64,000 bases of DNA from SBAX01 sp964646605. Lineage in GTDB: Bacteria > Planctomycetota > Phycisphaerae > UBA1845. The notes under the pieces were generated by a model that was not told where the DNA came from, searched no databases, and saw only the letters and a program-made list of their open reading frames with translations. The translations under genes and the position numbers were made by a program. This document shows positions 29,247 through 37,266 of the stretch, piece after piece. Location of the stretch: assembly GCA_964646605.1 (NCBI GenBank), contig CAZYEX010000096.1:42901-106900 (forward strand), in the 5' to 3' direction. Position 1 is the stretch's first letter. Each line of letters begins with the position of its first letter.

Positions 29247-31418
29247 ATGTTGCGAAGTGCGTCAAGTCGAGTAGGCGTCCTTTCGATTTTGGCCGTCGTG
29301 GGTTCCGGCTTTCCCGTGTTGGCCAACCACAACAATCCCCCGCCGGCTCGCAACGGCAGTACGGCGAGCAACGGCAGTACTTGTCACGTTTGTCACGGGA
29401 ACACTCTGGGCGCTGGTTCGGTCAACGTCTTTGTCACTCCGTCCGCGGCAGATGTGTTGAGCGGTCAACTCGGCGCCGTCGCCGGTCCAGCTGCCGTCTA
29501 CACGCCGGGCGCGCTCCACAATGTCGTGATCCAGGTGTGCGATGCGACCAAGGTCGCCGCGGGGTTTCAACTCAGCGTCGAAGACGCAACCGGCGCCAAC
29601 GTGGGAGCCGTGGCCATTACGGATCCGACCAACACGCAGCTCAACCCCTTGGATACGCGCTGGGCGAATCACACCGGCAACGGCGTTTTCAATTCCTCGC
29701 TGAACTGGGCCGCGTCTGGGAATTGCGCCACCTTCACGCTCGCCTGGCAAGCCCCGCCGAGCCTGCCGGGTCTCAACGAACCGGCGACGTTCTGGGCCGC
29801 GGGTAATGCCGTCAATCTCGACGGCGATTTGACCTTGGATCTCGTCTATCTGACCAACCGAACGCTCGCCCCGGACTGTAACGGTAACGGCATCCCCGAC
29901 GCGCAGGACATTGCCAACGGAACCCTCCACGACGCCGACGGCAACGGCACGCCTGACGAATGCGACCGCGGGTCGTGTTGTTTCGGCCTGGGCACACCCA
30001 ATGCCGGCTGCCTGGATAACGTGCTCCGCGCCGAGTGCGGCGACGACGAACCCCCTCCGTTAGTTTTCACCCCCGGAGGAATCTGTGACCCAGGATGCTG
30101 CGGTTGCGTCAACGATATCGCCTGCGACGACAACGACGCATGCACGCGCGAAGTCTGTTTCCTTGCGTGCATTTGCCAGCGTTCCTTGATCCCCGGCTTC
30201 GACCCGGCCACCGAATGCTGCAACCCCGTCAGCGGCGTCCAGCAGCCACTCGATGACGGGGACCTCTGCACCTTGGACACTTGCACGTCCCCCAACAGTC
30301 GCGGATCGGCGGCACACACTCCGATTCCGCTGGGATCGGCCTGCAACGACTCCAATCCCTGTACCTACGGCGAGACCTGCGACAATGCCGGAACCTGCGC
30401 CGGAACCGATGTCAACGGGGAAGCCTGCACGTCGGATGGGGAATGCCAAAACGGCGGACAAACTCCAGGCGCGATTTGCGATCCGCCCGGGGGGGGCGTT
30501 TGCCAGTGTTCCGTTCCAGCGCCGGTTGTTTTGTCGGGCGGTTTCGCGCAGCACAACCGTGCATTGGCGTTTGAGGTTAATCTCGCTTCCACCGCATCGG
30601 CAACCGCAGGACAGTCCGCGCTCCGGGTCACGATCTTCGACTTGCAGGAACCCGATCCGCCCAACGCCCCGTGCTGCCCTCCGCCGGACTTTGGCGCCTA
30701 TGAGGTGGAAACGTGTACCGCGGTGGGTGAAATGAACGGCTGCGCTCGGTGGGTCGGCCCGCCGCAGACCTTTTTGGAGTCCAACGACAATCCCGGACAG
30801 GGCAGTTTCCGCGCCTCGCGTCTTCAATGCACGCCCTACTACTGCAACTGGACCGCCGAGGCCCAGGTCATGGTTGCCGGCGCCGAAATCCTCGCCAGCT
30901 CGATCTACGAAGTGCAAGCCTTCGCCGCGACCTGCAAAGGCGCGGAGGCCGCTTGTGGGGACGTTTCCTCCCCCGTGCTCATGGCCACCAACCGCTGGGG
31001 CGACGTGGCTGCGCCGTTCAATCCGCCCTCGGCCAGCACCCAGCCGGACGGTCTGGACGTCACCGCGATGGTCAGCAAGTTCAAGAATGCGCCCGGCTCG
31101 CCATCCAAGGTCGTCGCTCAACTGCAACCCAACGCTCCCGATCCCAACACCGACGTGAGCGCCCTGGACATCCTGGTCTGCGTCGACGCATTCAAGGGTT
31201 TCGCGTACCCCTACAGCGGACCGTGCCCGTGTCCCTCGACGGTGCCTTGCAATGTCACTCCCTGCGCCAACGCTTCGGTCTGCGACGGCGGGACTTGCGT
31301 GAAAACCTGTACGGGCGGCGACTACGACGCGCAGCCGTGCGTGAACAACACGCATTGTCCAAACGGGACTTGCGGATCCGGCTCCTGCCGCGACCGTTGC
31401 GGCAGGTGTTCGCCATAG
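29247..31418 (+). CDS. Secreted choice-of-anchor V protein with CxxCH site and C-terminal Cys-rich module
   Basis: 723 residues from the ATG at 29247, which has a GCGGAGG ribosome binding site and a signal peptide ending near VLA-NH. The N-terminal domain (~30-205) begins STCHVCHGN, a CxxCH heme-type motif, and continues as a reelin/choice-of-anchor V-like beta domain (FQLSVEDATGANVGAVAI; GNGVFNSSLNW). A DCNGNGIPDAQDIANG calcium-type loop and about 220 residues of cysteine-rich sequence follow. The shared module runs from residue 438 to the terminal CRDRCGRCSP. The single CxxCH could bind heme after export, or the cysteines may pair. Function unknown. Confidence 0.85.
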   Translation: MLRSASSRVGVLSILAVVGSGFPVLANHNNPPPARNGSTASNGSTCHVCHGNTLGAGSVNVFVTPSAADVLSGQLGAVAGPAAVYTPGALHNVVIQVCDATKVAAGFQLSVEDATGANVGAVAITDPTNTQLNPLDTRWANHTGNGVFNSSLNWAASGNCATFTLAWQAPPSLPGLNEPATFWAAGNAVNLDGDLTLDLVYLTNRTLAPDCNGNGIPDAQDIANGTLHDADGNGTPDECDRGSCCFGLGTPNAGCLDNVLRAECGDDEPPPLVFTPGGICDPGCCGCVNDIACDDNDACTREVCFLACICQRSLIPGFDPATECCNPVSGVQQPLDDGDLCTLDTCTSPNSRGSAAHTPIPLGSACNDSNPCTYGETCDNAGTCAGTDVNGEACTSDGECQNGGQTPGAICDPPGGGVCQCSVPAPVVLSGGFAQHNRALAFEVNLASTASATAGQSALRVTIFDLQEPDPPNAPCCPPPDFGAYEVETCTAVGEMNGCARWVGPPQTFLESNDNPGQGSFRASRLQCTPYYCNWTAEAQVMVAGAEILASSIYEVQAFAATCKGAEAACGDVSSPVLMATNRWGDVAAPFNPPSASTQPDGLDVTAMVSKFKNAPGSPSKVVAQLQPNAPDPNTDVSALDILVCVDAFKGFAYPYSGPCPCPSTVPCNVTPCANASVCDGGTCVKTCTGGDYDAQPCVNNTHCPNGTCGSGSCRDRCGRCSP
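30558..31415 (+). other. Shared C-terminal surface module, copy 3
   Basis: Residues 438-723 of the preceding CDS. The start (RALAFEV) is more diverged than in the other copies; FDLQEPDPPNAPCCPPPDF, CARWVGPP, RLQCTPYY, GAEILASS, FNPPSASTQPDGLDV, QPNAPDPNTDVSALDI and CRDRCGRCSP keep the pattern. Confidence 0.85.
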
Positions 31419-31500
31419 TCAGAACCCCAAGCGTGGCGGAGCGATGGGTTCGATTGTTGCAAAAGCGGCCAAATCGCACACAAACGAAGCCATTTTGCGG

Positions 31501-31540
31501 GCGGGAAACCGCGTTTTTGACCCCGCCAGCGGGGTTTTTG
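31501..31540 (+). terminator. Tandem terminator-like hairpins
   Basis: GCGG-GAAA-CCGC followed by GTTTTTG, then CCCCG-CCAG-CGGGG followed by TTTTT, about 85-115 bases after the stop of the anchor V gene. Confidence 0.7.
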
Positions 31541-31570
31541 GGTTCGTTTTGATGAATTCGTTTTTCGCTT

Positions 31571-31750
31571 TGAGGCACGAAGGCGCGAAAGGAAAACGCA
31601 GGAACGTAGAAACGACGAAACGGAAGGGACGGAGGGACGGAGGGACAGAGGGACGAAGGAAACGTCGAAACGCGGAAAGCCGAAACGACGAAACCGAAGG
31701 GACGAAGGCAAACACAGAAAGCAGAAACGCAGAAAGCAGAAACGCGGCAA
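31571..31750 (+). repeat. Irregular GAAACG/GACGAAAC satellite
   Basis: About 180 bases of purine-rich repeated words such as GAAACGACGAAAC, GGGACGGAGGGACGGAG and AACGCAGAAAGCAGAAACGC, starting with AGGCACGAAGGCGCGAAAG, which links it to the CACGAAG minisatellite family. Confidence 0.65.
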
Positions 31751-32104
31751 GGCGGGAGCGGATTGCCGATTAGCCATGACCAAGTTACCCATGAGCAGTT
31801 ACAAATGGCCTGGAATCCGGTCCACATTTTGGGCCTTTCACGGTCCGGTATGCGTCTCCATTGGTCCTTGGAGAGCCTAGGACCGTAGAGAATAACTTGC
31901 GGGGTGATCGGCGGTGGGGCGGGTTGGGACCGATCAAGACGGTCAGTACACTTCCATCCCACGCGCAAAGCGGCACTTTTTGGCTTGTGTTGTGGATGGG
32001 GACTCGTTAGAATGCGGCGTTATCGGAAGTGTGTCGGAGCGGGAAACCCCCGGCGGGCCGGGACTCCGATCAAGCCCAGTTCTTTCGACGAAAGGTGACG
32101 AACC

Positions 32105-33157
32105 ATGAACCCTCGGTACTTGCACTCTGTCCATCCCCTGAAACGAATTGCTGATTTCGCCCTCGTGTTGACCGTCCTTTGGTTTCTTCGTCCGGCCAGC
32201 GCCGGGGACCTGAATCCGCCGCCAGGCCCGATCGCGCCGACACAGCGGACGCCGATCGGCGCGAGCACCACGCCCGGTGACGCCGACAGCCTGTTCAAGA
32301 TCACCCTGCGCGGGTCGTACTATCTCACCGGCAACATCACGGGCGTCGTCGGCAAGAGCGGTGTCGAGATCGCCGCCAGCGGCGTCACGCTGGACCTCAT
32401 GGGCTTCGACCTCCTGGGCGTCGCCGGGTCGCTCGACGGCATCCGCGTGAGCATCGCCGCGACCGACATCGCCGTGTTCAACGGCTCGGTGCGAAACTGG
32501 GCGCAGGATGGCGTGGACCTGTCTAACACCACGAACGCCCGTCTGGTCGACCTGCGCGCCAGCGGGAACACCGCAAAAGGCATCATCACAGGCGTGAACG
32601 CTGTGGTCACCGGGTGCGCCGCCAATGGCAACGGTGTTGGCGGCATCCATGTATCCTCCGGGACGATCACCAACTGCTCGGCCAACGACAACACGGGCAT
32701 CGGCATCATTGCCTCCTCCAGCGTCACGATCACCAACTGTTCGGCCGAATTTAACACGGGCGTCGGCATCTACGCTAGCGCCGCCTGCACGATCACCAAC
32801 TGCTCGGCCGCGCTCAACACGGGCGACGGTATCAGCGTCGGCGACAGCTGCACCGTCCGCAGCAACACTTGCTGGGCTAACGGCAATGGCGGCGCCGGCG
32901 CGGGCATCCACGCCACCAACTCCGACAATCGCATCGAGGGCAACAACTGCACGGACAACGACCGCGGCATCGACGTGGACGTCGCCAGCAACTTCATCAC
33001 CCGCAACACCTGCTCGGGCAACCTCACCAACTGGGACGTCGCCATCGGCAACGTGTGCCTGGTCGTCAACGCTGCCACGAATGCTGCCGCGATTGTCGGC
33101 AACAGCGGCGGCGTCGCCCCCGGCTCGACCGACCCCAACGCCAATTTCACGTATTGA
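32105..33157 (+). CDS. Secreted right-handed beta-helix (NosD-like) protein
   Basis: 350 residues. A signal peptide (FALVLTVLWFLRPASA) is followed by GDLNPPPGPIAPTQRTPIGA and then TPGDADSLFKITLRGSYYLT, the standard opening of a beta-helix family common in planctomycetes. Residues ~85-330 are parallel beta-helix turns of about 22 residues with N-C-S/T asparagine ladders (ITNCSANDNTGIGI, ITNCSAEFNTGVGI, ITNCSAALNTGDGI). It lacks the Cys-rich tail of its neighbours and ends at FTY. Likely extracellular; possibly a carbohydrate-active or structural protein. Confidence 0.85.
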   Translation: MNPRYLHSVHPLKRIADFALVLTVLWFLRPASAGDLNPPPGPIAPTQRTPIGASTTPGDADSLFKITLRGSYYLTGNITGVVGKSGVEIAASGVTLDLMGFDLLGVAGSLDGIRVSIAATDIAVFNGSVRNWAQDGVDLSNTTNARLVDLRASGNTAKGIITGVNAVVTGCAANGNGVGGIHVSSGTITNCSANDNTGIGIIASSSVTITNCSAEFNTGVGIYASAACTITNCSAALNTGDGISVGDSCTVRSNTCWANGNGGAGAGIHATNSDNRIEGNNCTDNDRGIDVDVASNFITRNTCSGNLTNWDVAIGNVCLVVNAATNAAAIVGNSGGVAPGSTDPNANFTY

Positions 33158-33194
33158 GAGGAACCGATCGCCGGAAGGCGGAAAGGGACGATCC

Positions 33195-35039
33195 ATGAGG
33201 CGCAAGACATTTTGGGCAACGACGATGCTGGCCCTGGTGGTCGTGACCGGCGTGGGGGCAAGCCTGTTCCTGGTTCCCTCCAACATCGATCCCGCGCATA
33301 AGGTCTCCTGGAGCGAGAACGCGGGTTGGATGAACTGGCTCGACGCCAACGGTGGGGCCGACGGCGTCTTCGTCGGCACCGACTTTTTATCCGGATACAT
33401 CTGGATGGAGAACACCGGTTGGTTGAACGTCGGCGACGGCGGCGGACCCTATGCCAACACCAACGACACGAACTTCGGCGTGAACATCCTGCCCGGCGGC
33501 GATCTCGAAGGCTTCGCCTGGGGAGAAAACGTCGGTTGGATCAACTTTGAAGGCGGGGCCCTAGCCAATCCGCCCAACCCCGCCCGCTTTGACTTCACCC
33601 CCAGATGGTTCCTCGGCTACGCCTGGGGGGAGAACGTCGGGTGGATCAACCTGGACGACGCGACGCACTACGCGGCGGTAATCCCGCTGCGGGGCAACAT
33701 CGTGTGGAATGCCGATCCTCTGAGCGCGGATCGCACCACTCGGTCCCTGAGGTTCCGCGTGGAGGGCAAGCCGAACGGCTCGGTTGAGGACGCCATCAAG
33801 GTGGAGTTGGTCGAACTGATGCACCCCAACCCCAGGAACGTAGACGGGGGCGGGGTATACCTTCCGGGCGACTTTTCCAAGTTCGACACCAGCATGAACG
33901 GTGTCTGCGCGGATCCCCCGCAGACGTGTGATGCCGGGCACTGCAGCCTTACCAACGCCTCTTGCACGCTGAATTCCGACTGCCACCTACTCACTCCGAA
34001 TTATAACGGCTACCCCTGCAAGCTCTATCCGTCCCTCTGCGAATGCATCGCGGATGTCGCTCCGCCGGTTGGTGGGCCTTTCCAACCCGACGCAAACGAC
34101 GTGGTGACGGTCGTGAACTGCGTCAACGCCGGCATCTGCCACTGCACTCCGTCCTGCGATATCAACTGCGACGGAAGGGTCAACGTCGCAGACGTAGATG
34201 CGACCGTCTGCCGCGTCCGCCTGCTGCTTTCACCGTCCGCGTGCTGCACGAACGCGGATTGCCTCGATGGCAATGCGGCCGACAGTGGTACTTGTTCGAA
34301 CCTCACGGCATGCACGGCCGCGGGCGAGGCCAATCCGCCATCAGCGAACGGCGTGGGCGGATGCGCTCGCTGGGTCGGACCGCCGATCACGGCCCTCGAA
34401 TCGCAGGACAACGCGGCCCTGGGCGACTTCCGCGGGGCGCGGCTACAGTGTACGCCGTACTACAGGGACTGGACGCCGGAAGGGCTGATCACCGTAGTCG
34501 GCGCGGAAATCGCTCCCAGCTCGGAATACAGCGTCCGAACGTATGGAGCGTCGTGCATGGGTGCGGAAACCGATTGCACCAACGTGTCCCCGGCGGTGAC
34601 CATGTACACGCGTCGCGCCGGCGACGTTGCGGCCCCATACAACCCGCCGTCCTCGAACACCCAGCCCGACGGGATCGACGTGAGCCAGATCGTGGCCAAG
34701 TTCAAGAGCCTGCCCGGAGCGCCCAAGAAGGCGGAAGTGCAGGTGCAACCCAACCTTCCCGGGTTGAACTCGGACATCGACGCCATCGACATTGTCATCG
34801 TGGTCGACAACTTCAAGGGCTATGCGTATTCGTTCAGCGGGCCGTGCGTTTGCCCGTCCACGGTGACCTGCAATCTGACGCCCTGCGCCAACCCCACGCC
34901 GTGCGGCGACGGGACGTGCGTGAAGACGTGCATCGACGGGACTTACGCCGGCTTGCCGTGCATCAACAACAGCCACTGCCCGGGCGGTTCGTGCGGGGCG
35001 GGTTTCTGCCGCGATCGATGCGGGCGCTGCACGCCCTGA
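33195..35039 (+). CDS. Secreted GWIN-repeat protein with dockerin loop and C-terminal Cys-rich module
   Basis: 614 residues from ATG 33195, with a signal peptide (TMLALVVVTGVGASLFLV). Residues ~32-160 hold four W-x-x-EN-x-GW-[ILM]-N units (WSENAGWMNW, WMENTGWLNV, WGENVGWINF, WGENVGWINL), a repeat I associate with planctomycete surface proteins. The shared module starts at residue 183 but is split by an insert of about 150 residues that holds a cysteine-rich piece and a dockerin-like loop (CDINCDGRVNVADVDATVCR). It then resumes with CARWVGPP and runs to CRDRCGRCTP. It follows the beta-helix gene by 37 bases, probably in the same transcript. Confidence 0.85.
   Translation: MRRKTFWATTMLALVVVTGVGASLFLVPSNIDPAHKVSWSENAGWMNWLDANGGADGVFVGTDFLSGYIWMENTGWLNVGDGGGPYANTNDTNFGVNILPGGDLEGFAWGENVGWINFEGGALANPPNPARFDFTPRWFLGYAWGENVGWINLDDATHYAAVIPLRGNIVWNADPLSADRTTRSLRFRVEGKPNGSVEDAIKVELVELMHPNPRNVDGGGVYLPGDFSKFDTSMNGVCADPPQTCDAGHCSLTNASCTLNSDCHLLTPNYNGYPCKLYPSLCECIADVAPPVGGPFQPDANDVVTVVNCVNAGICHCTPSCDINCDGRVNVADVDATVCRVRLLLSPSACCTNADCLDGNAADSGTCSNLTACTAAGEANPPSANGVGGCARWVGPPITALESQDNAALGDFRGARLQCTPYYRDWTPEGLITVVGAEIAPSSEYSVRTYGASCMGAETDCTNVSPAVTMYTRRAGDVAAPYNPPSSNTQPDGIDVSQIVAKFKSLPGAPKKAEVQVQPNLPGLNSDIDAIDIVIVVDNFKGYAYSFSGPCVCPSTVTCNLTPCANPTPCGDGTCVKTCIDGTYAGLPCINNSHCPGGSCGAGFCRDRCGRCTP
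33741..35036 (+). other. Shared C-terminal surface module, copy 4 (with internal insert)
   Basis: Residues 183-614 of the preceding CDS. The first ~45 residues (RSLRFRVEG ... LVELMHPNP) are diverged. An insert with a dockerin-like loop follows, and the rest (from CARWVGPP, RLQCTPYY, GAEIAPSS) matches the other three copies to the last residue. Confidence 0.8.
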
Positions 35040-35048
35040 CCGGGAACC

Positions 35049-35068
35049 CCCCCTCGTGAACGAGGGGG
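35049..35068 (+). terminator. Hairpin after the GWIN-repeat gene
   Basis: CCCCCTCG-TGAA-CGAGGGGG, a perfect 8-bp stem with a tetraloop, 9 bases after the stop codon. There is no T-run, so it may protect the 3' end or act as a weak terminator. Confidence 0.55.
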
Positions 35069-35408
35069 CTCGGATAGCGCGCGGGCGACGGCGCTTAGGG
35101 ACTTGGCCCGCTCACTTGCCCTTGACGCTTCGCGTAAAGGGGAGCCGCTCGGGGCTCGGATGGAGCGGTTTCCGTGACGCACGCCGCACCGGGTACCCTA
35201 CCGTCTTGACGGCGGTTCTTCGGGGCGGTGCAATAGCGCAGCGACGTCGATTCCGATGGCGGCGCACTTTGTCGACTTCCAGCGACGGGCGGACATGCTT
35301 CCGATCCGCCTCGGCGTTCAGCTTGGTCAGGAGTGCCACCGGACGGCGGGATGCGGCGCTCGGTGATGCGGACCCTTCACGGATCTGCGCGCGCCGCCTG
35401 GACGGCGA
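35069..35408. other. Intergenic region with a dispersed palindromic repeat
   Basis: About 340 bases between the GWIN-repeat gene and rpmB (convergent). It holds the dispersed element at 35115; the rest shows nothing I can support. Confidence 0.5.
35115..35160. repeat. CCCTTGACGC...GCGTAAAGGG dispersed palindrome, copy A
   Basis: CTTG then CCCTTGACGCTTCGCGTAAA, GGGGAGCCGCTCGGGGCTC. The core CCCTT-ACGC / GCGT-AAGGG folds back on itself. Copies B (39477) and C (41241) share the core; copy C is nearly identical over ~40 bases. Confidence 0.8.
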
Positions 35409-35711
35409 TTAGGTGCTGACGGCGTTATTCACTGCGAGCGCGTGGGCGGCGGTCTGGTCCGTGCCGCCCTTCCAGTCCCTCACCTTGGGTTTCTCCAGGT
35501 ATCCCATGCGGATGGCCTTGGCGGAGAGATGGATTCGTCTCACGGTGCCGTCAATGACGGCTCGCACACGCTGAATGTTGGGCTTGAACTTACGCAGGGT
35601 GGAACCCGTGGTCTTGACGCCCACGCCGCCCAGGTACTTGGCCTTCCCGCGACGCGCGATCTGCCGTCCGGAGCGAGTCCTCTTGCCTGTGAAATGACAA
35701 ACTCTCGACAT
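35409..35711 (-). CDS. rpmB: 50S ribosomal protein L28
   Basis: Large-subunit ribosomal protein. 100 residues from ATG 35711, starting MSRVCHFTGKRTRSGRQIAR and continuing KYLGGVGVKTTGSTLRKFKP and NIQRVRAVIDGTVRRIHLSA, the full L28 pattern with the initial C-x-x-T/S-GK motif. It is longer than the ~62-78 residues of many L28 proteins through a C-terminal extension (KVRDWKGGTDQTAAHAL). It stands alone rather than with rpmG. Confidence 0.93.
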   Translation of the reverse strand: MSRVCHFTGKRTRSGRQIARRGKAKYLGGVGVKTTGSTLRKFKPNIQRVRAVIDGTVRRIHLSAKAIRMGYLEKPKVRDWKGGTDQTAAHALAVNNAVST

Positions 35712-36118
35712 AACCGTCCAGCTCCCACACGTGCAGCGTCGTGACGCAGACCGACCACGCATCGGCCTGCTGAGCCCCGTAGTCTAGTGGAACCAGATGG
35801 CTTCCGCAACCTCCACCGCAGCGGGCCCGATCGCCCGACCGGACGGACACGAGTTCAGTCAGGCTTTTTTCGTTGGGCTACGGGATCCTTCATGTCGCGG
35901 TCCGCAGGGCCTTTAGAACGGGCTCCTTGTCCACAATCGTGACCGAGGCGGATTGAGCTCCGTCACCGGCGAATCGAAACCGCACGTGGTAAGCGCCGGC
36001 GGCACGGTCTGGCGCATCTAGGCCGCACGGGTCCCGGCGCTCCACGCCCTTCCGACTTCGTCGGCAAAGCGTGCCACCCGTGAACTCGTGCGTGCCGCCC
36101 GACTCGCCTTGACGGAGG
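35712..36118. other. Region upstream of rpmB with a possible degraded gene
   Basis: About 400 bases. The minus strand has an 88-residue frame (36156-35890) whose end, AGAYHVRFRFAGDGAQSASV then TIVDKEP, reads like the close of a secreted beta-sandwich domain. There is no signal peptide or good start, and it overlaps the neighbouring gene, so it looks like a decayed fragment at best. The rpmB promoter must lie near 35712-35780; I cannot define it. Confidence 0.35.
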
Positions 36119-36898
36119 TCAGCCAACCGTCGACGGCCGCAAGGGTCGCGGGCCAAGGCAAATTTTCGAGAAGTGATGCCCGAGGGCGTAGGTCGCCAGG
36201 GCCAAGAGTAGAGCCGTAGCCATGGAAAGAATGATCACGCCCGCGCCGCCGATCATGGGCATGACGCCCGTGAGTCCTGCCTCCGAGGGGTTGGTGAAGT
36301 AGGTTTCGAGCAACTTGAAGATGTCGTCGGAGCGGAGCTTCTCGTAGACCGGGGGGCCGAACTGTCCGCGAAGGAGGGTGACGAACCGGGTGACGACGAT
36401 GGACCCCATTTCGAAGTAGTCGCCAGGCAGGCTGTAGAAAGGGGCGAGGCCGGTCACGATGCCTAGTCCGAAGGTGATCGGGCGGCGTTTGCGGCCGGCG
36501 ATCTTGAGAAGCGGCACGCCCAGTACGACAGTAAGCACGTAGGGCATGAAGTCCGTGGCGAGGTAGCTCCAGTCGGAGCCGTGGGTGTCAAAGCCCGACA
36601 GTCGCCCGGCATATTCACCGCCGGAGACGACAAAGGGGAATACTTTGGCCAGGAGCGTCCCGCCGTAACGCGGCGAGATTTCCAGGCGGGTGACCTCTCC
36701 GCCGGTGGTCCAACACCCGAAGGCGTGCAACAGCTCATGGATCGGGACGTAGACGATCCAACAGACGACGAGGCTGACCAACAGAGGGGCAAGGGCCTTG
36801 ACGGGACTGCGAACCAGGACGATGGGTTCGAGGCAGGCGATCACGTCGTCGAAGGGCTGACGGAGGAATCGCCGTGCGCGGGTCGGTTCAGGGTTCAC
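36119..36898 (-). CDS. Membrane protein with HELLH zincin motif (DUF3267/M50-like)
   Basis: About 259 residues from GTG 36898 (TTG 36913 is an alternative). The first long hydrophobic segment (PLLVSLVVCWIVYVPIHELL) carries HELLHAFG, the HExxH zinc motif of integral-membrane metalloproteases, followed by about three more helices (FMPYVLTVVLGVPLL; FGLGIVTGLAPFYSL; AGVIILSMATALLLALATYA). The layout resembles DUF3267/M50-like putative peptidases. A third zinc ligand is not obvious; an Asp or His in the later helices may serve. Substrate unknown. Confidence 0.65.
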   Translation of the reverse strand: MNPEPTRARRFLRQPFDDVIACLEPIVLVRSPVKALAPLLVSLVVCWIVYVPIHELLHAFGCWTTGGEVTRLEISPRYGGTLLAKVFPFVVSGGEYAGRLSGFDTHGSDWSYLATDFMPYVLTVVLGVPLLKIAGRKRRPITFGLGIVTGLAPFYSLPGDYFEMGSIVVTRFVTLLRGQFGPPVYEKLRSDDIFKLLETYFTNPSEAGLTGVMPMIGGAGVIILSMATALLLALATYALGHHFSKICLGPRPLRPSTVG

Positions 36899-37266
36899 GA
36901 GGATCGGCCCCAAAGGAACACGTCCGGTGGGCGCCGGCCTGCCGGGGTTGCCGTTGAATATCGCCCGCCTTCCGTCGAATAGGGTAGCGAAGGGAGGGTC
37001 TAATCGCCAGCGCTGCCTTTGCGTCTCGATCGCATGGGGTTTGCGGCGAGTCGAGGGCGTCGAAAAGTGTCAGGGGGGAAGTTCTCGCCGGCGGGCGATT
37101 GACGGGTATCGCGGCCCAGGCGTAGGATGCCGCCGTTTCAACAACCGTGGCGATCACGATCCGGCGCGGGATTCGTGACGCGACGGAGAGTTACGCACGA
37201 ACAGGGATTTGGGTTGGCAGGGGCCGATGTCCTGCAAGCAGTGGGGCCGGCCTGGAGCCGCGTGGT
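36899..37266. other. Intergenic region between divergent genes
   Basis: About 370 bases. A long frame enters from the right (to 37147) but lacks a signal peptide and family similarity. I see no RNA gene or repeat here; promoters for both neighbours are expected. Confidence 0.4.

Larger units (their letters stand above)
31419..32104. other. Long intergenic region with terminators and satellite-like repeats
   Basis: 686 bases without a supported gene. Frames crossing it read as low-complexity repeats on both strands. It contains tandem terminator-like hairpins (31501-31540) and a GAAACG/GACGAAAC-rich irregular satellite (31571-31750). The last ~300 bases show no feature I can name; they should hold the promoter of the beta-helix gene. 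Confidence 0.6.

Noticed and set aside
31255..31968. 237-residue minus-strand frame in the 31.4-32.1 kb gap
   Set aside because: Its sequence is a translation of satellite repeats and terminator hairpins (FVVSAF, CVSAFCV), with no domain.
32625..33194. Upstream extension of the GWIN-repeat gene into the beta-helix gene
   Set aside because: The extension is an Arg/Ala/Ser/Pro-rich shadow of the beta-helix CDS; ATG 33195 opens a proper signal peptide.
35774..35850. tRNA-like stretch (GCCCCGTAGTCTAGTGGAA, resembling a tRNA 5' end and D-arm)
   Set aside because: No matching 3' acceptor strand, no paired anticodon stem, and only a weak T-arm-like CGGGC/CCCGA; it does not fold as a cloverleaf.
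35890..36156. 88-residue minus-strand frame as a real gene
   Set aside because: Only its last ~30 residues look protein-like, it overlaps the zincin-like gene and has no start signal; noted only as a possible decayed fragment.
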